The notes under the pieces are model-generated. The model was given only the letters and a program-made list of their open reading frames with translations. It was not told the origin of the DNA and ran no database searches. From the NCBI GenBank assembly GCA_029263055.1, contig JAJCYG010000099.1:128083-192082 (forward strand): a DNA stretch of 64,000 bases, given 5' to 3'. The position numbers and the translations under genes are program-made. Position 1 is the stretch's first letter. The number at the start of each line of letters is the position of its first letter. This document shows, piece by piece, positions 8,800 through 17,793 of the stretch. This DNA comes from Actinomycetes bacterium (GTDB lineage Bacteria; Auribacterota; JAJCYG01).

Positions 8800-10392
8800 G
8801 TGAAAGATCTTCAAAAGTCTTCATTTCTGTTGTTTTTTGTTTTTGTATTAGGTCTCGGCTCTGCTGTTGCAGATGAAAACCCTATTGATTTCAAACAGAG
8901 TCGTAATGCTTGGGTGGTTTGGACTGAGCTCTCAAATGGAGAGTCACAAATCCTAGCTTCTAAGTGGGACTCAAATAAATGGAGCGAACCTTCTCTTGTT
9001 TCCCAAACTCAACAAGATAACATTGCTCCTTCTATAACCATTGATCCTGCAGGAAATCCATGGGTTGTATGGGCGCGTAATCAAGGTGTTGAAAGCTCTA
9101 TTTATCTTTCACGTTTTAATGGAAAAAAATGGCTTGATGAGCAAGTTTTGAGTTCATCAAACGGCCGTGAAAATGTCACCCCTTCTATTGCTTTTGGTCC
9201 CCAAGGAAATGCGATTGTGGCATGGGGTTCTGTGCTAAGCCGTTCTAGTGACATTCAAGTTCGTGAGTGGAACGGAACGAAGTGGGGTAAAGTGGCAACA
9301 CTGACTCAAGAAGATCTAAAGCCAGACATGATGCCAGCTGTTTCTTTTGATGCTAAAGGTAATGCATTGGTTGCCTGGGTTAGTTTGGATCAAACATTTA
9401 AAGCTAAATTGGCTAGTTCTTGGAAACAAGAAGATGGATCATGGTCTTCTGAAAATGAATTGGTGTTAGGCGACACAGAATTTGGTTTTGACCTGCCAAC
9501 GTTTAAAGTAAATGGAGAGACATTGACTCTTTATTTTGAAGAATCAAATCAATTTTTTGCTTCTCAATGGAATGGTCAAGATTGGACTGAAAAGAAATCA
9601 GTTGATACAAGCAATGCTTTTTACGAAGTGTTAACAGGTCTTGAAGGAAATGCTCAGGGACGTGCTTGGTTTGCTTGGACAAATAATAAAGGAAAAGGAA
9701 ATAGCTTTCGTTACAATGTGGTTGCCCACGATGCAATGATTGCCGGAGATAAACCAACAAGTTTTCAATATCTCTCTAACTACCTAGATATAGCGGTAGA
9801 AAAAACAGTTTCTCTCTTTGCTTGGATTATGGGTGAAGAAGATGTCTTTGCTGGCGGCGGTGGCGGCGGTGGCGGCGACAAAGGTCCGTTTACTGGATCA
9901 AAAGCTGCGACGGGTGATAGTATTACGTCAGGCAGTCCTGGAACGAGTTGGGTTCCTTTTTGGGCCGAGGGTGTTCAGAATACTGCAAGAGCGGGCGCGC
10001 GTGCAACTGCTTCTGCTTCTTCTGTGATTCGTCGTATTACACGTGAAACACAAGTTGTGGTTCTTTGGATGGGAACCAATGATGTGGGTGATGGCCGTGC
10101 TACAGGTGATATTGTGGCAGCTCTTGTTGCGGCAGCCAATGTGGGGCGTGTTGAAAGAGGGTATAACACGGTCTTTCTGACAACAATTAGTAAGCGTAAT
10201 GATGGGAATAACAATGCCGCTATTCGTTTAGCTGATGGGATTCGAGCTAATGGGGCTCATCCTGTGATTGATACCTTCAACGCATTGAATAATGATAGTA
10301 GTAATATCGGAGACTCTGCAGGTCACTTAAGTGAGTCCGGAGCAAGTGCTGCTGGGAGTGTTGTCCGACGTGCAGCATTTCCTAGAAACTAG
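8800..10392 (+). CDS. Exported beta-propeller-like protein with C-terminal SGNH/GDSL hydrolase domain
   Basis: 530 residues from the GTG at 8800, chosen because AGGAGG (8789-8794) lies 5 bases upstream and the product then begins with a typical Sec signal peptide ending near AVADE. Residues about 25-340 contain repeated blocks of the type PSIAFGPQGNAIVAW with W..S and W-N-G-x-x-W motifs, as in sialidase-like propellers. Eight consecutive Gly codons (9853-9876) form a linker. The C-terminal domain has GDSIT (Ser374 nucleophile), GTND (around 425) and DSAGHLSESG with His509. The final block has three residues between Asp505 and His509 instead of the usual two. It is probably an esterase or lipase acting outside the cell on an unknown ester. 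Its stop is followed 3 bases later by gspC, which makes it a candidate substrate of this secretion system. Confidence 0.75.
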   Translation: MKDLQKSSFLLFFVFVLGLGSAVADENPIDFKQSRNAWVVWTELSNGESQILASKWDSNKWSEPSLVSQTQQDNIAPSITIDPAGNPWVVWARNQGVESSIYLSRFNGKKWLDEQVLSSSNGRENVTPSIAFGPQGNAIVAWGSVLSRSSDIQVREWNGTKWGKVATLTQEDLKPDMMPAVSFDAKGNALVAWVSLDQTFKAKLASSWKQEDGSWSSENELVLGDTEFGFDLPTFKVNGETLTLYFEESNQFFASQWNGQDWTEKKSVDTSNAFYEVLTGLEGNAQGRAWFAWTNNKGKGNSFRYNVVAHDAMIAGDKPTSFQYLSNYLDIAVEKTVSLFAWIMGEEDVFAGGGGGGGGDKGPFTGSKAATGDSITSGSPGTSWVPFWAEGVQNTARAGARATASASSVIRRITRETQVVVLWMGTNDVGDGRATGDIVAALVAAANVGRVERGYNTVFLTTISKRNDGNNNAAIRLADGIRANGAHPVIDTFNALNNDSSNIGDSAGHLSESGASAAGSVVRRAAFPRN

Positions 10393-10395
10393 GGC

Positions 10396-11208
10396 ATGTT
10401 TCATAAAGTTTTTATTGGGCTAAAAGCCTTCTTAATTATTTGGATTGGGATCTTTACGCTACAAATCGTAAAGGTCCCAGTTCTGTCTTTAGTGCAAGGG
10501 CCTTATGCGGCTCCAGCGCCAAAGATGTTGCCGCAACGTTTTGCTTCTGATTTTGTGGTAAAAAATCCTTTTTTGCCTTCAAGTGCTGTGAAAACAGCTT
10601 TTACTGGAAGGGGTTTTTCTAACTCTTGGGTTTTAAAAGGAACACTTGTTTTAGGTAATCAAGCTAAAGTGATTTTAGAAAACTCTCAGACCGGAGAGCA
10701 GGAAATGTTTTCTGAAGGAGAGTCTGTTGCTGGAACTCGGGTAATGCGTATTGAACGAAACAGTGTGGTGCTGCAGAACCAAAAACAAGAATGGGTTCTT
10801 AATTTAGAAGAGACTGTTCTTAACAAAAGAGAGAGTGAAGCTATTCTTTTAGTTACAAAGAAAAAACAGATAGAACCAATAGCTAAAAAAATGACGATTT
10901 CAAGAAAAGCTTTGAATCGTCTTGTGCGTAAAGTTCCAGATTTGATTCAGTCATTAGAGCTGATCTTGTTTCAGGGAACACATTCAGGTCCTAAGGGATT
11001 TTTGATTGCGGTAGGGCCACAGCTAATGATGATGGATCCTCTTGGTTTTCAAGATGGAGATGTTATTAAAACAGTGAATGGAGTTTCTTTGGATTCGCCA
11101 CAAACACTTTTAGATATTTTTCAGCGTTTAGAATCTCAGAGTGAGATTGAAGTCGAAATAGATCGGAACCAAAAAGATATGGTGATAACTTTTCATGTTC
11201 AATCTTAA
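10396..11208 (+). CDS. gspC: Type II secretion inner-membrane protein GspC with PDZ domain
   Basis: 270 residues. A short cytoplasmic end and one membrane helix (about 8-26) are followed by the homology region (FVVKNPFLPS; LKGTLVLGNQAKVILEN; FSEGESVAGTRVMRIERNSVVLQ) and a C-terminal PDZ domain (about 190-270) with LGFQDGDVIKTVNGVSL. In type II secretion GspC connects the inner-membrane platform to the secretin. The gene starts 3 bases after the SGNH-hydrolase gene and overlaps gspD by 14 bases. Confidence 0.85.
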   Translation: MFHKVFIGLKAFLIIWIGIFTLQIVKVPVLSLVQGPYAAPAPKMLPQRFASDFVVKNPFLPSSAVKTAFTGRGFSNSWVLKGTLVLGNQAKVILENSQTGEQEMFSEGESVAGTRVMRIERNSVVLQNQKQEWVLNLEETVLNKRESEAILLVTKKKQIEPIAKKMTISRKALNRLVRKVPDLIQSLELILFQGTHSGPKGFLIAVGPQLMMMDPLGFQDGDVIKTVNGVSLDSPQTLLDIFQRLESQSEIEVEIDRNQKDMVITFHVQS

Positions 11209-12925
11209 TCAGATAAAAATTAACCTAGTGTGGGCTCTTTCATTAGCTCTTTTTCTTTGTGCTCAATCTGTGAGCGCTTCTTCTTTAGCTTCTGTTGCTG
11301 CGACTAAATCTCCTCAATCAGTTAATATTGATTTTAATGATGTTGATATTCGTTTAGTGATTAAATATTTAAGTGAACTGACTCAAACTAATTTTGTGAT
11401 TGATCAAGATGTATCGGGTAAAGTCAGTGTGATGAGCCCAAACAAAATGACGGTTGAAGAAGCAAAAAAAGTGCTTGAAACATTACTTGTGATGAATGGT
11501 TACACCATTGTTGAAGCAGATGGGGTTAAGCGAGTTGTTCCATCAAATACAGCTCGACAATCTAAAATGCAAACGTGGGTCGGTAAAGATGCCCCTTTTT
11601 CTGATTCTGAAGCAAAAATGGTGACTCAAATAGTCCCCCTAGATTATGCCAATGCAGATAAGGTTAAAGAGATTTTGATTCCATATATAACAGGAGCGGG
11701 TCATGTTGCCAGTTACCGTCCTACTAATACGTTGATCATTAGTGAAACCACAGCTAATTTATCTAAACTTCTTTCGATAGTACGAAGTTTAGATGATCAG
11801 GCCCCTCTTCCCAAAGATGATCTACGGGTGATCTCTTTAAAAAATGCTGATGCTAAAACTGTGTCAAGTGTGTTGACAGCTCTGTTTGAAGAGCGGCGTC
11901 GCCAACAGACATTACAAAATAGAAATGGAAGTGATAATTATTCACCTCCTTCTATTGTGGCTCACGAAGGAACCAATTCTTTAATTGTGACAGCTTCTCC
12001 TCAAGACTATGCGATTGTGGAAAAGACAGTGAAGCAGATGGATATTCAAAAAGATCAGGTCTATGTGGAAGTTTTGATTGTTGAAATGAGCATGGAAAAA
12101 GCAGCAGAATATGGATTAGAGTTTTCTCAATTTGGTGGCGTTGTTTTTGGAAGTCAGCAAGGTTTTGATGGGGTGAATAGTTTTGACTCTACATTTGAAG
12201 GTATATTAGGTGGGGGTCGCTTGCCTGGTAAAGCATTTGGAGCTGTTGAAGGGCAGACCACCAAAGGAAATATCCAAGTCCCTAATGTGGGTTTGTTACT
12301 CAAAGCTTTTGATGATGACAAGGATGTGAATATTCTTTCTACACCACAAATTACAGCCACTGATAATGAAGAAGCCCGTATTTTGGTGGGTAACCGCATT
12401 GCTTTTATTAAAAACTCTCAGGTGACTGCTGAAGGGGGAACGGTTGCAACATTTGAGTTTCGAGAAATTGGCTTGGAACTGATTATTAATCCGCATATTG
12501 GGGAAAATGACTTTGTTCGTTTAGAAGTGGAGCAACGAACAGAAGATGTGATCGGGCAATCATTTGAAGGAGCCCCTGAAACAGCTAAGCGGGAAACACG
12601 TACCACTGTTTCTGTTCGTGATAACGGCACCATTGTTTTAGGTGGTTTGATTCGAGACGAAACAATAATAAAGCAACGTAAAGTTCCCATTTTAGGTGAT
12701 ATCCCTATTTTGCGTGCTGCTTTTCGTAGTGAAGAGACCTCTGTAAAAAAAGTGAACTTATTGGTTTTTTTAACACCTCACATATTACGTACTTCAGAGC
12801 AAGTTGAATTTTTCGCCACTCAGAAGAGAGAAGAATTAGAGCGAAACTATGCTGAAAGTGGAGAAGAAATTCAAGAAATTGAAATGGGAACACTCCCTCA
12901 ATCTGCCTTTAAATTAAAGCGGTAG
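11195..12925 (+). CDS. gspD: Type II secretion secretin GspD
   Basis: 576 residues. A signal peptide (about 1-30) is followed by an N0 domain (VNIDFNDVDIRLVIKYLSEL), then two KH-like N domains (MVTQIVPLDYANADKVKEIL and LRVISLKNADAKTVSSVL with VAHEGTNSLIVTA). The secretin core opens with VYVEVLIVEMS and ends with ILGDIPILRAAFRSE and VNLLVFLTPHI. It forms the outer-membrane channel. Classical GspD has N0-N3; I count one N domain fewer, and the protein is about 70-100 residues shorter than the proteobacterial type. No clear C-terminal pilotin-binding S domain is seen. The operon context favours GspD over PilQ. Confidence 0.92.
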   Translation: MFNLNQIKINLVWALSLALFLCAQSVSASSLASVAATKSPQSVNIDFNDVDIRLVIKYLSELTQTNFVIDQDVSGKVSVMSPNKMTVEEAKKVLETLLVMNGYTIVEADGVKRVVPSNTARQSKMQTWVGKDAPFSDSEAKMVTQIVPLDYANADKVKEILIPYITGAGHVASYRPTNTLIISETTANLSKLLSIVRSLDDQAPLPKDDLRVISLKNADAKTVSSVLTALFEERRRQQTLQNRNGSDNYSPPSIVAHEGTNSLIVTASPQDYAIVEKTVKQMDIQKDQVYVEVLIVEMSMEKAAEYGLEFSQFGGVVFGSQQGFDGVNSFDSTFEGILGGGRLPGKAFGAVEGQTTKGNIQVPNVGLLLKAFDDDKDVNILSTPQITATDNEEARILVGNRIAFIKNSQVTAEGGTVATFEFREIGLELIINPHIGENDFVRLEVEQRTEDVIGQSFEGAPETAKRETRTTVSVRDNGTIVLGGLIRDETIIKQRKVPILGDIPILRAAFRSEETSVKKVNLLVFLTPHILRTSEQVEFFATQKREELERNYAESGEEIQEIEMGTLPQSAFKLKR

Positions 12926-12931
12926 TGTTGT

Positions 12932-14398
12932 ATGAGCGATTTAAAAAAGCTTTCAAAAGATTTTAACCTTCCTTATTTAGACACTCTTTCTCCAATTAAA
13001 AATGATGATTTTTATACAAGAGTTCCTCTTTCTTTTCTGCGTACGCATCGAGTGGTACCTGTTGAGGAGAGTGATACGCGGTTGGTTTTAGCCTTAAGCG
13101 AGGTGAGCCAACTTGATGTATTAGATCATTTGGTCTCTGTTGTGAATAAATCTGTCCAGGGAGCCCTTTGTGCTCCTGAGCTGATTGATTCTGCACTTCA
13201 AGAATTAGAAAAAAAACAAGCAACCTCTTCTGACAAAATGATGGAAAATCTGCAAGAAGAGGGAATTTTGCCTTTATCCAAACAAAATGGACTCACTCAA
13301 AACGTGCTGGATCAAAATGTGAGTGGGGCCATGATTAAGTTGGTGAACCGTATTTTGATTCAAGCAACTCAACATCGAGCCACTGATATTCATATCCAAG
13401 CCAATGAAAAACAAGTTGTGATTCGTTTTCGAGTAGATGGAATGTTGTATGACCGTGAAACCTTTCCTTTAGAAGCGCTAGAATCAATGGTGAGTCGAAT
13501 TAAAATCATGAGTGGCCTAGATATTGCTGAAAAGCGTTTGCCGCAAGATGGGCGAACTACCATTGAGTTGGGCGATCAGAAAATTGATGTGCGTGTTTCG
13601 GTTGTTCCTTCAGCTTTTGGAGAGCGGGTGGTGTTACGGCTTTTAGACAAAACAAGTTTAAAGTTAGAGTTTGAAGCACTTGGTTTTTCTTCAAAGCTGT
13701 CAAAGAAGTTTCAACATGCCATTGAAGCGCCTCATGGTATTTTGTTGGTCACGGGCCCTACAGGAAGTGGAAAAACCACATCTCTTTATGCAGCTCTTAA
13801 TGCTTTAGAGACTAAAACAAAAAATATTATGACGGTTGAAGATCCTATTGAATATCGTTTTGAAGGGATCTCCCAAATGCAGGTGAAACCTGAAATAGGT
13901 TTTCATTTTTCAACAGGGCTGCGTTCTTTGCTTCGTCAAGATCCAGATGTGTTAATGGTTGGAGAAATTCGAGATAAAGAGACTGCAGAGGTGGCTGTTC
14001 AAGCTGCTTTAACAGGGCATTTGGTTTTGTCTACGCTTCACACCAATGATGCCATAAGCGCGCTTACTCGATTGCAAGACATCGGTGTGGAACCTTATCT
14101 CATTGCTTCAACTGTTCGTGGTGTCTTGGCTCAACGATTGGTTCGCTTGATTTGTCAAGAATGCCAAGGTAAAGGGTGTGATCGCTGTTTTGAAAGTGGT
14201 TATTGCGGGCGTACTGGAATCTATGAATATTTAGAATTAGATGAATCGATTAAGCAAGCGCTTTTAGAAGGCAAATCTGAAAATGATCTTAAGAAGATGG
14301 CGCTTAAAAATGGGATGGAGCCATTGAGTTTAGATGGTGCCAGTAAGATTAAGAAAAAGTTAACAACTAAAGAAGAAGTTTTACGTGTGACGACTTAA
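12932..14398 (+). CDS. gspE: Type II secretion ATPase GspE
   Basis: 488 residues. An N1E-like domain (about 1-95) precedes the ATPase. Visible are the Asp box region ATDIHIQANEKQVVIRFRVDG, Walker A GPTGSGKTT, ASP/HIS boxes DPIEYRFEGISQMQV and LSTLHTNDA, and Walker B DVLMVGEIRD. It powers pseudopilus assembly on the cytoplasmic face. The tetracysteine zinc motif is contracted to CQECQGKGCDRC, with 4 residues between the CxxC pairs instead of a longer loop. It follows gspD by 6 bases and precedes gspF by 1. Confidence 0.95.
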   Translation: MSDLKKLSKDFNLPYLDTLSPIKNDDFYTRVPLSFLRTHRVVPVEESDTRLVLALSEVSQLDVLDHLVSVVNKSVQGALCAPELIDSALQELEKKQATSSDKMMENLQEEGILPLSKQNGLTQNVLDQNVSGAMIKLVNRILIQATQHRATDIHIQANEKQVVIRFRVDGMLYDRETFPLEALESMVSRIKIMSGLDIAEKRLPQDGRTTIELGDQKIDVRVSVVPSAFGERVVLRLLDKTSLKLEFEALGFSSKLSKKFQHAIEAPHGILLVTGPTGSGKTTSLYAALNALETKTKNIMTVEDPIEYRFEGISQMQVKPEIGFHFSTGLRSLLRQDPDVLMVGEIRDKETAEVAVQAALTGHLVLSTLHTNDAISALTRLQDIGVEPYLIASTVRGVLAQRLVRLICQECQGKGCDRCFESGYCGRTGIYEYLELDESIKQALLEGKSENDLKKMALKNGMEPLSLDGASKIKKKLTTKEEVLRVTT

Positions 14399-14399
14399 G

Positions 14400-15587
14400 A
14401 TGCCTAGTTATCAGTATGAAGCTTTAGATCAGAATGGTTCTTCAGTTCAAGGTGTGGTGCTGGCTAAAACTCCTGAACGAGCTCAAGTAGAGCTAAAAGA
14501 AAAAGGGGTTTACCTCACTAAGATTAAAGAAGTGACCGCTCGCCAGAAAAAAACAAACATTCCTAGACAAAAACAACTTTTTTTTAGAGAGCTTGCTGCT
14601 TATTTGAATGGGGGTAAAACCCTTGATCAGTCGATTGAACTTGTTTGGCAATCAACACAGTTTGTTTTTTTAAAAACTATTTTAGCTGATCTTAAAGAAC
14701 GTGTGCATCGTGGGGAGTCACTCGCCCAAGCCATGAAATCACATCCTGGTTTCTTTTCTTCTTATGATAGCGCCATGGTTGGAGCAGGTGAAGAAGCGGG
14801 GCAGCTTGCCGAGACATTTGGATTGATGGCTCATTACTTAGAAAAGCAAAATGAACTTCGTTCAGAAATTAGGAGTGCGGTTGCTTATCCGGTTTTTGTG
14901 GCTTTGTTTTCATTTGTGACTATTTTTGCTCTTTTCATTTTTGTGATTCCAACTTTAGAGTCTTTGTATACTGATTTAGGACAGGCGTTGCCTTGGGTGA
15001 CTCAAGCTTTACTTAGTTTTTCTCATTTTCTGAAGGATATTTCTCTTTTACTTGCATTGGTTCTAGTGGGTGGATTGGTTTGGAGTTCTCGTCCAGGTGT
15101 ACGAGCTATGCTAGGAGAAAAATTCCAAAATTTGTTATTAAAAATTCCTGCTGTTGCCGAGTGGACTTCTTTGAGAGAAGGGGGTCGTTTTTGTACCACT
15201 CTTTCAACTTTATTGCAGAGTGGTTTAGGGTTATTGCCGGCTCTCAGTATGGTTCAGAGCTTATTTCAAAACAAACAGTACCGAACTGTTTTGGCTGAAG
15301 TAAGAGACCAGGTTGAAAAAGGTGTTTCTCTTTCTCAAGCATTAGCTCCTATCTCTTTATTTCCCCCTATTTTAAAAAGTTTGATTCAGGCAGGAGAAGA
15401 GAGTGGGCAATTAAAAGAGCAGCTCAATTATGTTGGGGTTTATTTGGAGCAAGAATCCACTCGTAAACTAAAAACCTGGGTTACTTTTTTGGAGCCAGTC
15501 ATGATTGTGGGGGTTGGAGTGGTGATTGGTTTGGTTGTTTTAGCTGTGATCTTGCCTATTGTTCAGATTAATCAGATGATTTCATAA
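14400..15587 (+). CDS. gspF: Type II secretion platform protein GspF
   Basis: 395 residues, close to the family norm of about 400. The opening YQYEALDQNGSSVQGVVLAKTPERA is typical of GspF. Two T2SSF domains follow, each with the E-E-A/S-G-Q-L motif (GAGEEAGQLAETF and QAGEESGQLKEQL), and three membrane helices (about 160-190, 215-235 and the C-terminal 365-390). It is the inner-membrane platform that couples GspE to pseudopilus growth. It starts 1 base after gspE ends. Confidence 0.95.
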   Translation: MPSYQYEALDQNGSSVQGVVLAKTPERAQVELKEKGVYLTKIKEVTARQKKTNIPRQKQLFFRELAAYLNGGKTLDQSIELVWQSTQFVFLKTILADLKERVHRGESLAQAMKSHPGFFSSYDSAMVGAGEEAGQLAETFGLMAHYLEKQNELRSEIRSAVAYPVFVALFSFVTIFALFIFVIPTLESLYTDLGQALPWVTQALLSFSHFLKDISLLLALVLVGGLVWSSRPGVRAMLGEKFQNLLLKIPAVAEWTSLREGGRFCTTLSTLLQSGLGLLPALSMVQSLFQNKQYRTVLAEVRDQVEKGVSLSQALAPISLFPPILKSLIQAGEESGQLKEQLNYVGVYLEQESTRKLKTWVTFLEPVMIVGVGVVIGLVVLAVILPIVQINQMIS

Positions 15588-15596
15588 GGATTTTAA

Positions 15597-16010
15597 ATGA
15601 AAAAAGGTTTTACCTTTATTGAACTATGCGTGGTGATTAGTCTGTTGTTGGTTATTGTTGTTGCTGCAATCCCTTCTTTTAACCGTCTTTTATCTTCACA
15701 CCGTCTTGAAAAAGAGGTGCATCAAATTGCACTAGCCTTGACTCAAGCGCGGGAAAAATCAACTGTAAGTGGTGAGTTGATTCAAGTGAGTGTTGATTCA
15801 GAAAAAAATAGAATTGAAATCACTTCAGAAAATAGAATTCTTTTCTCAAAAACAATCGCATCTTCATTTAATTTGTCTTCAACTAGAGGCATTATTTGGT
15901 TTAAAAAAGAGACGGTTCCTATGCGAGCAGAAATTCGTCTGGAAGCAAAAAACAGAGAATCTAAACTTATAATTGTGGAGCCATTTAATATTCATGCAAT
16001 GGTGCGATAA
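15597..16010 (+). CDS. gspH: Type II secretion minor pseudopilin, GspH/FimT-like
   Basis: 137 residues. A class III leader, MKKG|FTFIEL, carries the conserved Glu at +5, followed by the hydrophobic helix. The block RLEKEVHQIALALTQAREKST is the GspH/FimT pattern. The hallmark of the major pseudopilin GspG, with its calcium-site region and Y-P-T segment, is missing. Position immediately after gspF is where gspG usually sits, so this could be misread as GspG; sequence favours GspH. It overlaps the next gene. Confidence 0.75.
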   Translation: MKKGFTFIELCVVISLLLVIVVAAIPSFNRLLSSHRLEKEVHQIALALTQAREKSTVSGELIQVSVDSEKNRIEITSENRILFSKTIASSFNLSSTRGIIWFKKETVPMRAEIRLEAKNRESKLIIVEPFNIHAMVR

Positions 16011-16365
16011 GAAAAATTCAGGATTTACTTTAATTGAAGTGGTGGTGGCCTTTGCCATTTTAGGGATTGGTATTGTTGCTTTATTAGGTGCACACCGAGT
16101 GGCTTTGGCACATCAGCAAGGCGCGATTGAAAAAAAGTGGGCAGTGGCTTTGGCTGAAGAAAAATTAGAAGAAGTACGAACCCTTTCTAATCAAGCCCTT
16201 TTAGTTGGAGAGGTTGAAATACAAAACAGACTTTACTATTGGGATCTTCACAGTCGATCTGTTGAAACAGGCCTGACTGAATGGGAAGCGATCGTCTTTT
16301 GGGGAAACAATAAAAAAGAGAATGTGCGTTTACAGACATGGATTCGAGAAAAGGTTTTACCTTAG
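15994..16365 (+). CDS. gspI: Type II secretion minor pseudopilin GspI
   Basis: 123 residues from the ATG at 15994, which gives a short basic leader (MQWCDKKNSG) before FTLIEVVVAFAILGIGIVALL. The in-frame TTG at 15973 would give a longer leader and is less likely. The pattern WAVALAEEKLEEVRTL after the helix is typical of GspI, which has A-x-x-x-A-E-x-x-L-E. The gene overlaps the end of gspH by 17 bases. It is a pseudopilus tip component with GspJ and GspK. Confidence 0.85.
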   Translation: MQWCDKKNSGFTLIEVVVAFAILGIGIVALLGAHRVALAHQQGAIEKKWAVALAEEKLEEVRTLSNQALLVGEVEIQNRLYYWDLHSRSVETGLTEWEAIVFWGNNKKENVRLQTWIREKVLP

Positions 16366-16904
16366 TTGAAATTGTTTTAGCGATAGCATTAATGGCAATT
16401 GTGTTGACTGCCATTGCTGGGATCTGCTTGCCTTTAAAGCGTTCTATTGATGTGGCTAAAGAGCGCCAACAAACACAAGAATCTATTGAACTTGTGTGGC
16501 ATAAAATGGCTCAAGATTTGAGTTTTGCTTGGGAACCTCAAGTGGGAGATGCTCCTTTTTTTATTGGAGAAGCCAATCGTATGGAATTTTTTTGTTTGGA
16601 TTCGATTCGCTTTGCAGGTGAACCTTTTATTCCTGGCACACGAAAAGTAGTTTACCAGTATCAAAAAGAAGAAGCTCTTCTTGAATGGGGTGAAACTCCC
16701 TTGGCTCAATCCAAAAAAGAGAGTCCTTTTTTTACTTTAACTGAGTCCTTAGCAGATTTTCAATTTCGGTATTTAGGCAAATCTGGATGGCAAATTGAGT
16801 GGAATGACTTGAATTGGCCCCAGGCCATTCAGGTTACTGGGGTTTATCTATCAGGTCAAGGAAAGGGGGTCTCTTTTGAACATACCTTTTATCCGCAGAT
16901 CTGA
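16338..16904 (+). CDS. gspJ: Type II secretion minor pseudopilin GspJ
   Basis: 188 residues. A short leader, MDSRKG|FTLVEIVLAIALMAIV, is followed by QQTQESIELVWHKMAQDLS and later LADFQFRYLGKSGWQIEWN, which match the GspJ pattern of a long-helix pseudopilin with a late F-R-Y segment. It overlaps gspI by 28 bases and gspK by 29, so translation is coupled. It probably forms the pseudopilus tip with GspI and GspK. Confidence 0.88.
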   Translation: MDSRKGFTLVEIVLAIALMAIVLTAIAGICLPLKRSIDVAKERQQTQESIELVWHKMAQDLSFAWEPQVGDAPFFIGEANRMEFFCLDSIRFAGEPFIPGTRKVVYQYQKEEALLEWGETPLAQSKKESPFFTLTESLADFQFRYLGKSGWQIEWNDLNWPQAIQVTGVYLSGQGKGVSFEHTFYPQI

Positions 16905-17793
16905 AGGCTCTGTGCTGGTGGCGGTTGTGTTGGTTTTGATGCTGGTCTCTTTTTGGGTTCTTGGCTTTACTAAGGAGACACTTTCTGTGCAGCGGGAAAT
17001 GGGCCATGAATTGGCTCGAAAAAGAGCTTATCAGGCTGCGCTTGCTGGGTTAGAATATGGTCTTTTCTTATTGGAGTCTCAAAAGAGTGAGCAGTTTAAT
17101 GGGGCTCATAGTTTTCCCGAAGCGCAGTTTAGATATCAGGTGCGCAATGAAGAGGGAAAATGGGATCTGAATAGCTTAGTTGATGGGGATGGAAAATTAG
17201 ATCAAGACCACGCACAAGCTGTGACTCGATTTATGAAGTTAGTTGGATTGGAAAAGAGTGCTCCTAAATGGATTGACCGTTTAGCTGATTGGATTGATCG
17301 AGATAGTTCTCCAAGACCTTTGGGAAAAGAGACCTACTCAACTTATGAGTGTCGTAATGTTGGTTTTGAGTCGTTTGCAGAATGTTCATTAGTGTTAGAT
17401 CGTGATCAAGGTGTGGCTAAGCGATTAAGAAAAGGGTGTACCATCTTTTCTTCAGGAAAAATAAACCTGAATGTGGCTCCACCTGAAGTGTTAGCTTCCT
17501 TGTCTGAGGGAATGACTGAATTTTTAGTTCGTGAAATCATTAAGTCGCGAAAACGAAAGCGATTTGTTTCAGTTAAAGAGTTGAAAAACGTTCAAGGAAT
17601 GACCGATAAAATTTATAGAGATATTGAGGATCTGTTGATAACGGATGGAGTGACTTATTCTATTTGGGTAGAAGGTCAAAGCCAAGACGTTAAACAGAAA
17701 GTCGGAGCAGTTGTTAAAAAAGAGGCTCAAGGTCTCACACTAATATGGTTTCAAAGAGAGTTAAAAGATGAACATTTCTTGGCCTGGAATTAA
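16876..17793 (+). CDS. gspK: Type II secretion tip pseudopilin GspK
   Basis: 305 residues. The TTG start at 16876 is supported by AGGGGG (16863-16868) and by a leader (MNIPFIRRSEG) before SVLVAVVLVLMLVSFW. GspK lacks the +5 Glu, and none is evident here. The segment NEEGKWDLNSL and the C-terminal helix-hairpin-helix-like region (INLNVAPPEVLASL; KRKRFVSVKELKNVQGM) are diagnostic. GspK caps the pseudopilus. The gene overlaps gspL by 26 bases. Confidence 0.9.
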   Translation: MNIPFIRRSEGSVLVAVVLVLMLVSFWVLGFTKETLSVQREMGHELARKRAYQAALAGLEYGLFLLESQKSEQFNGAHSFPEAQFRYQVRNEEGKWDLNSLVDGDGKLDQDHAQAVTRFMKLVGLEKSAPKWIDRLADWIDRDSSPRPLGKETYSTYECRNVGFESFAECSLVLDRDQGVAKRLRKGCTIFSSGKINLNVAPPEVLASLSEGMTEFLVREIIKSRKRKRFVSVKELKNVQGMTDKIYRDIEDLLITDGVTYSIWVEGQSQDVKQKVGAVVKKEAQGLTLIWFQRELKDEHFLAWN

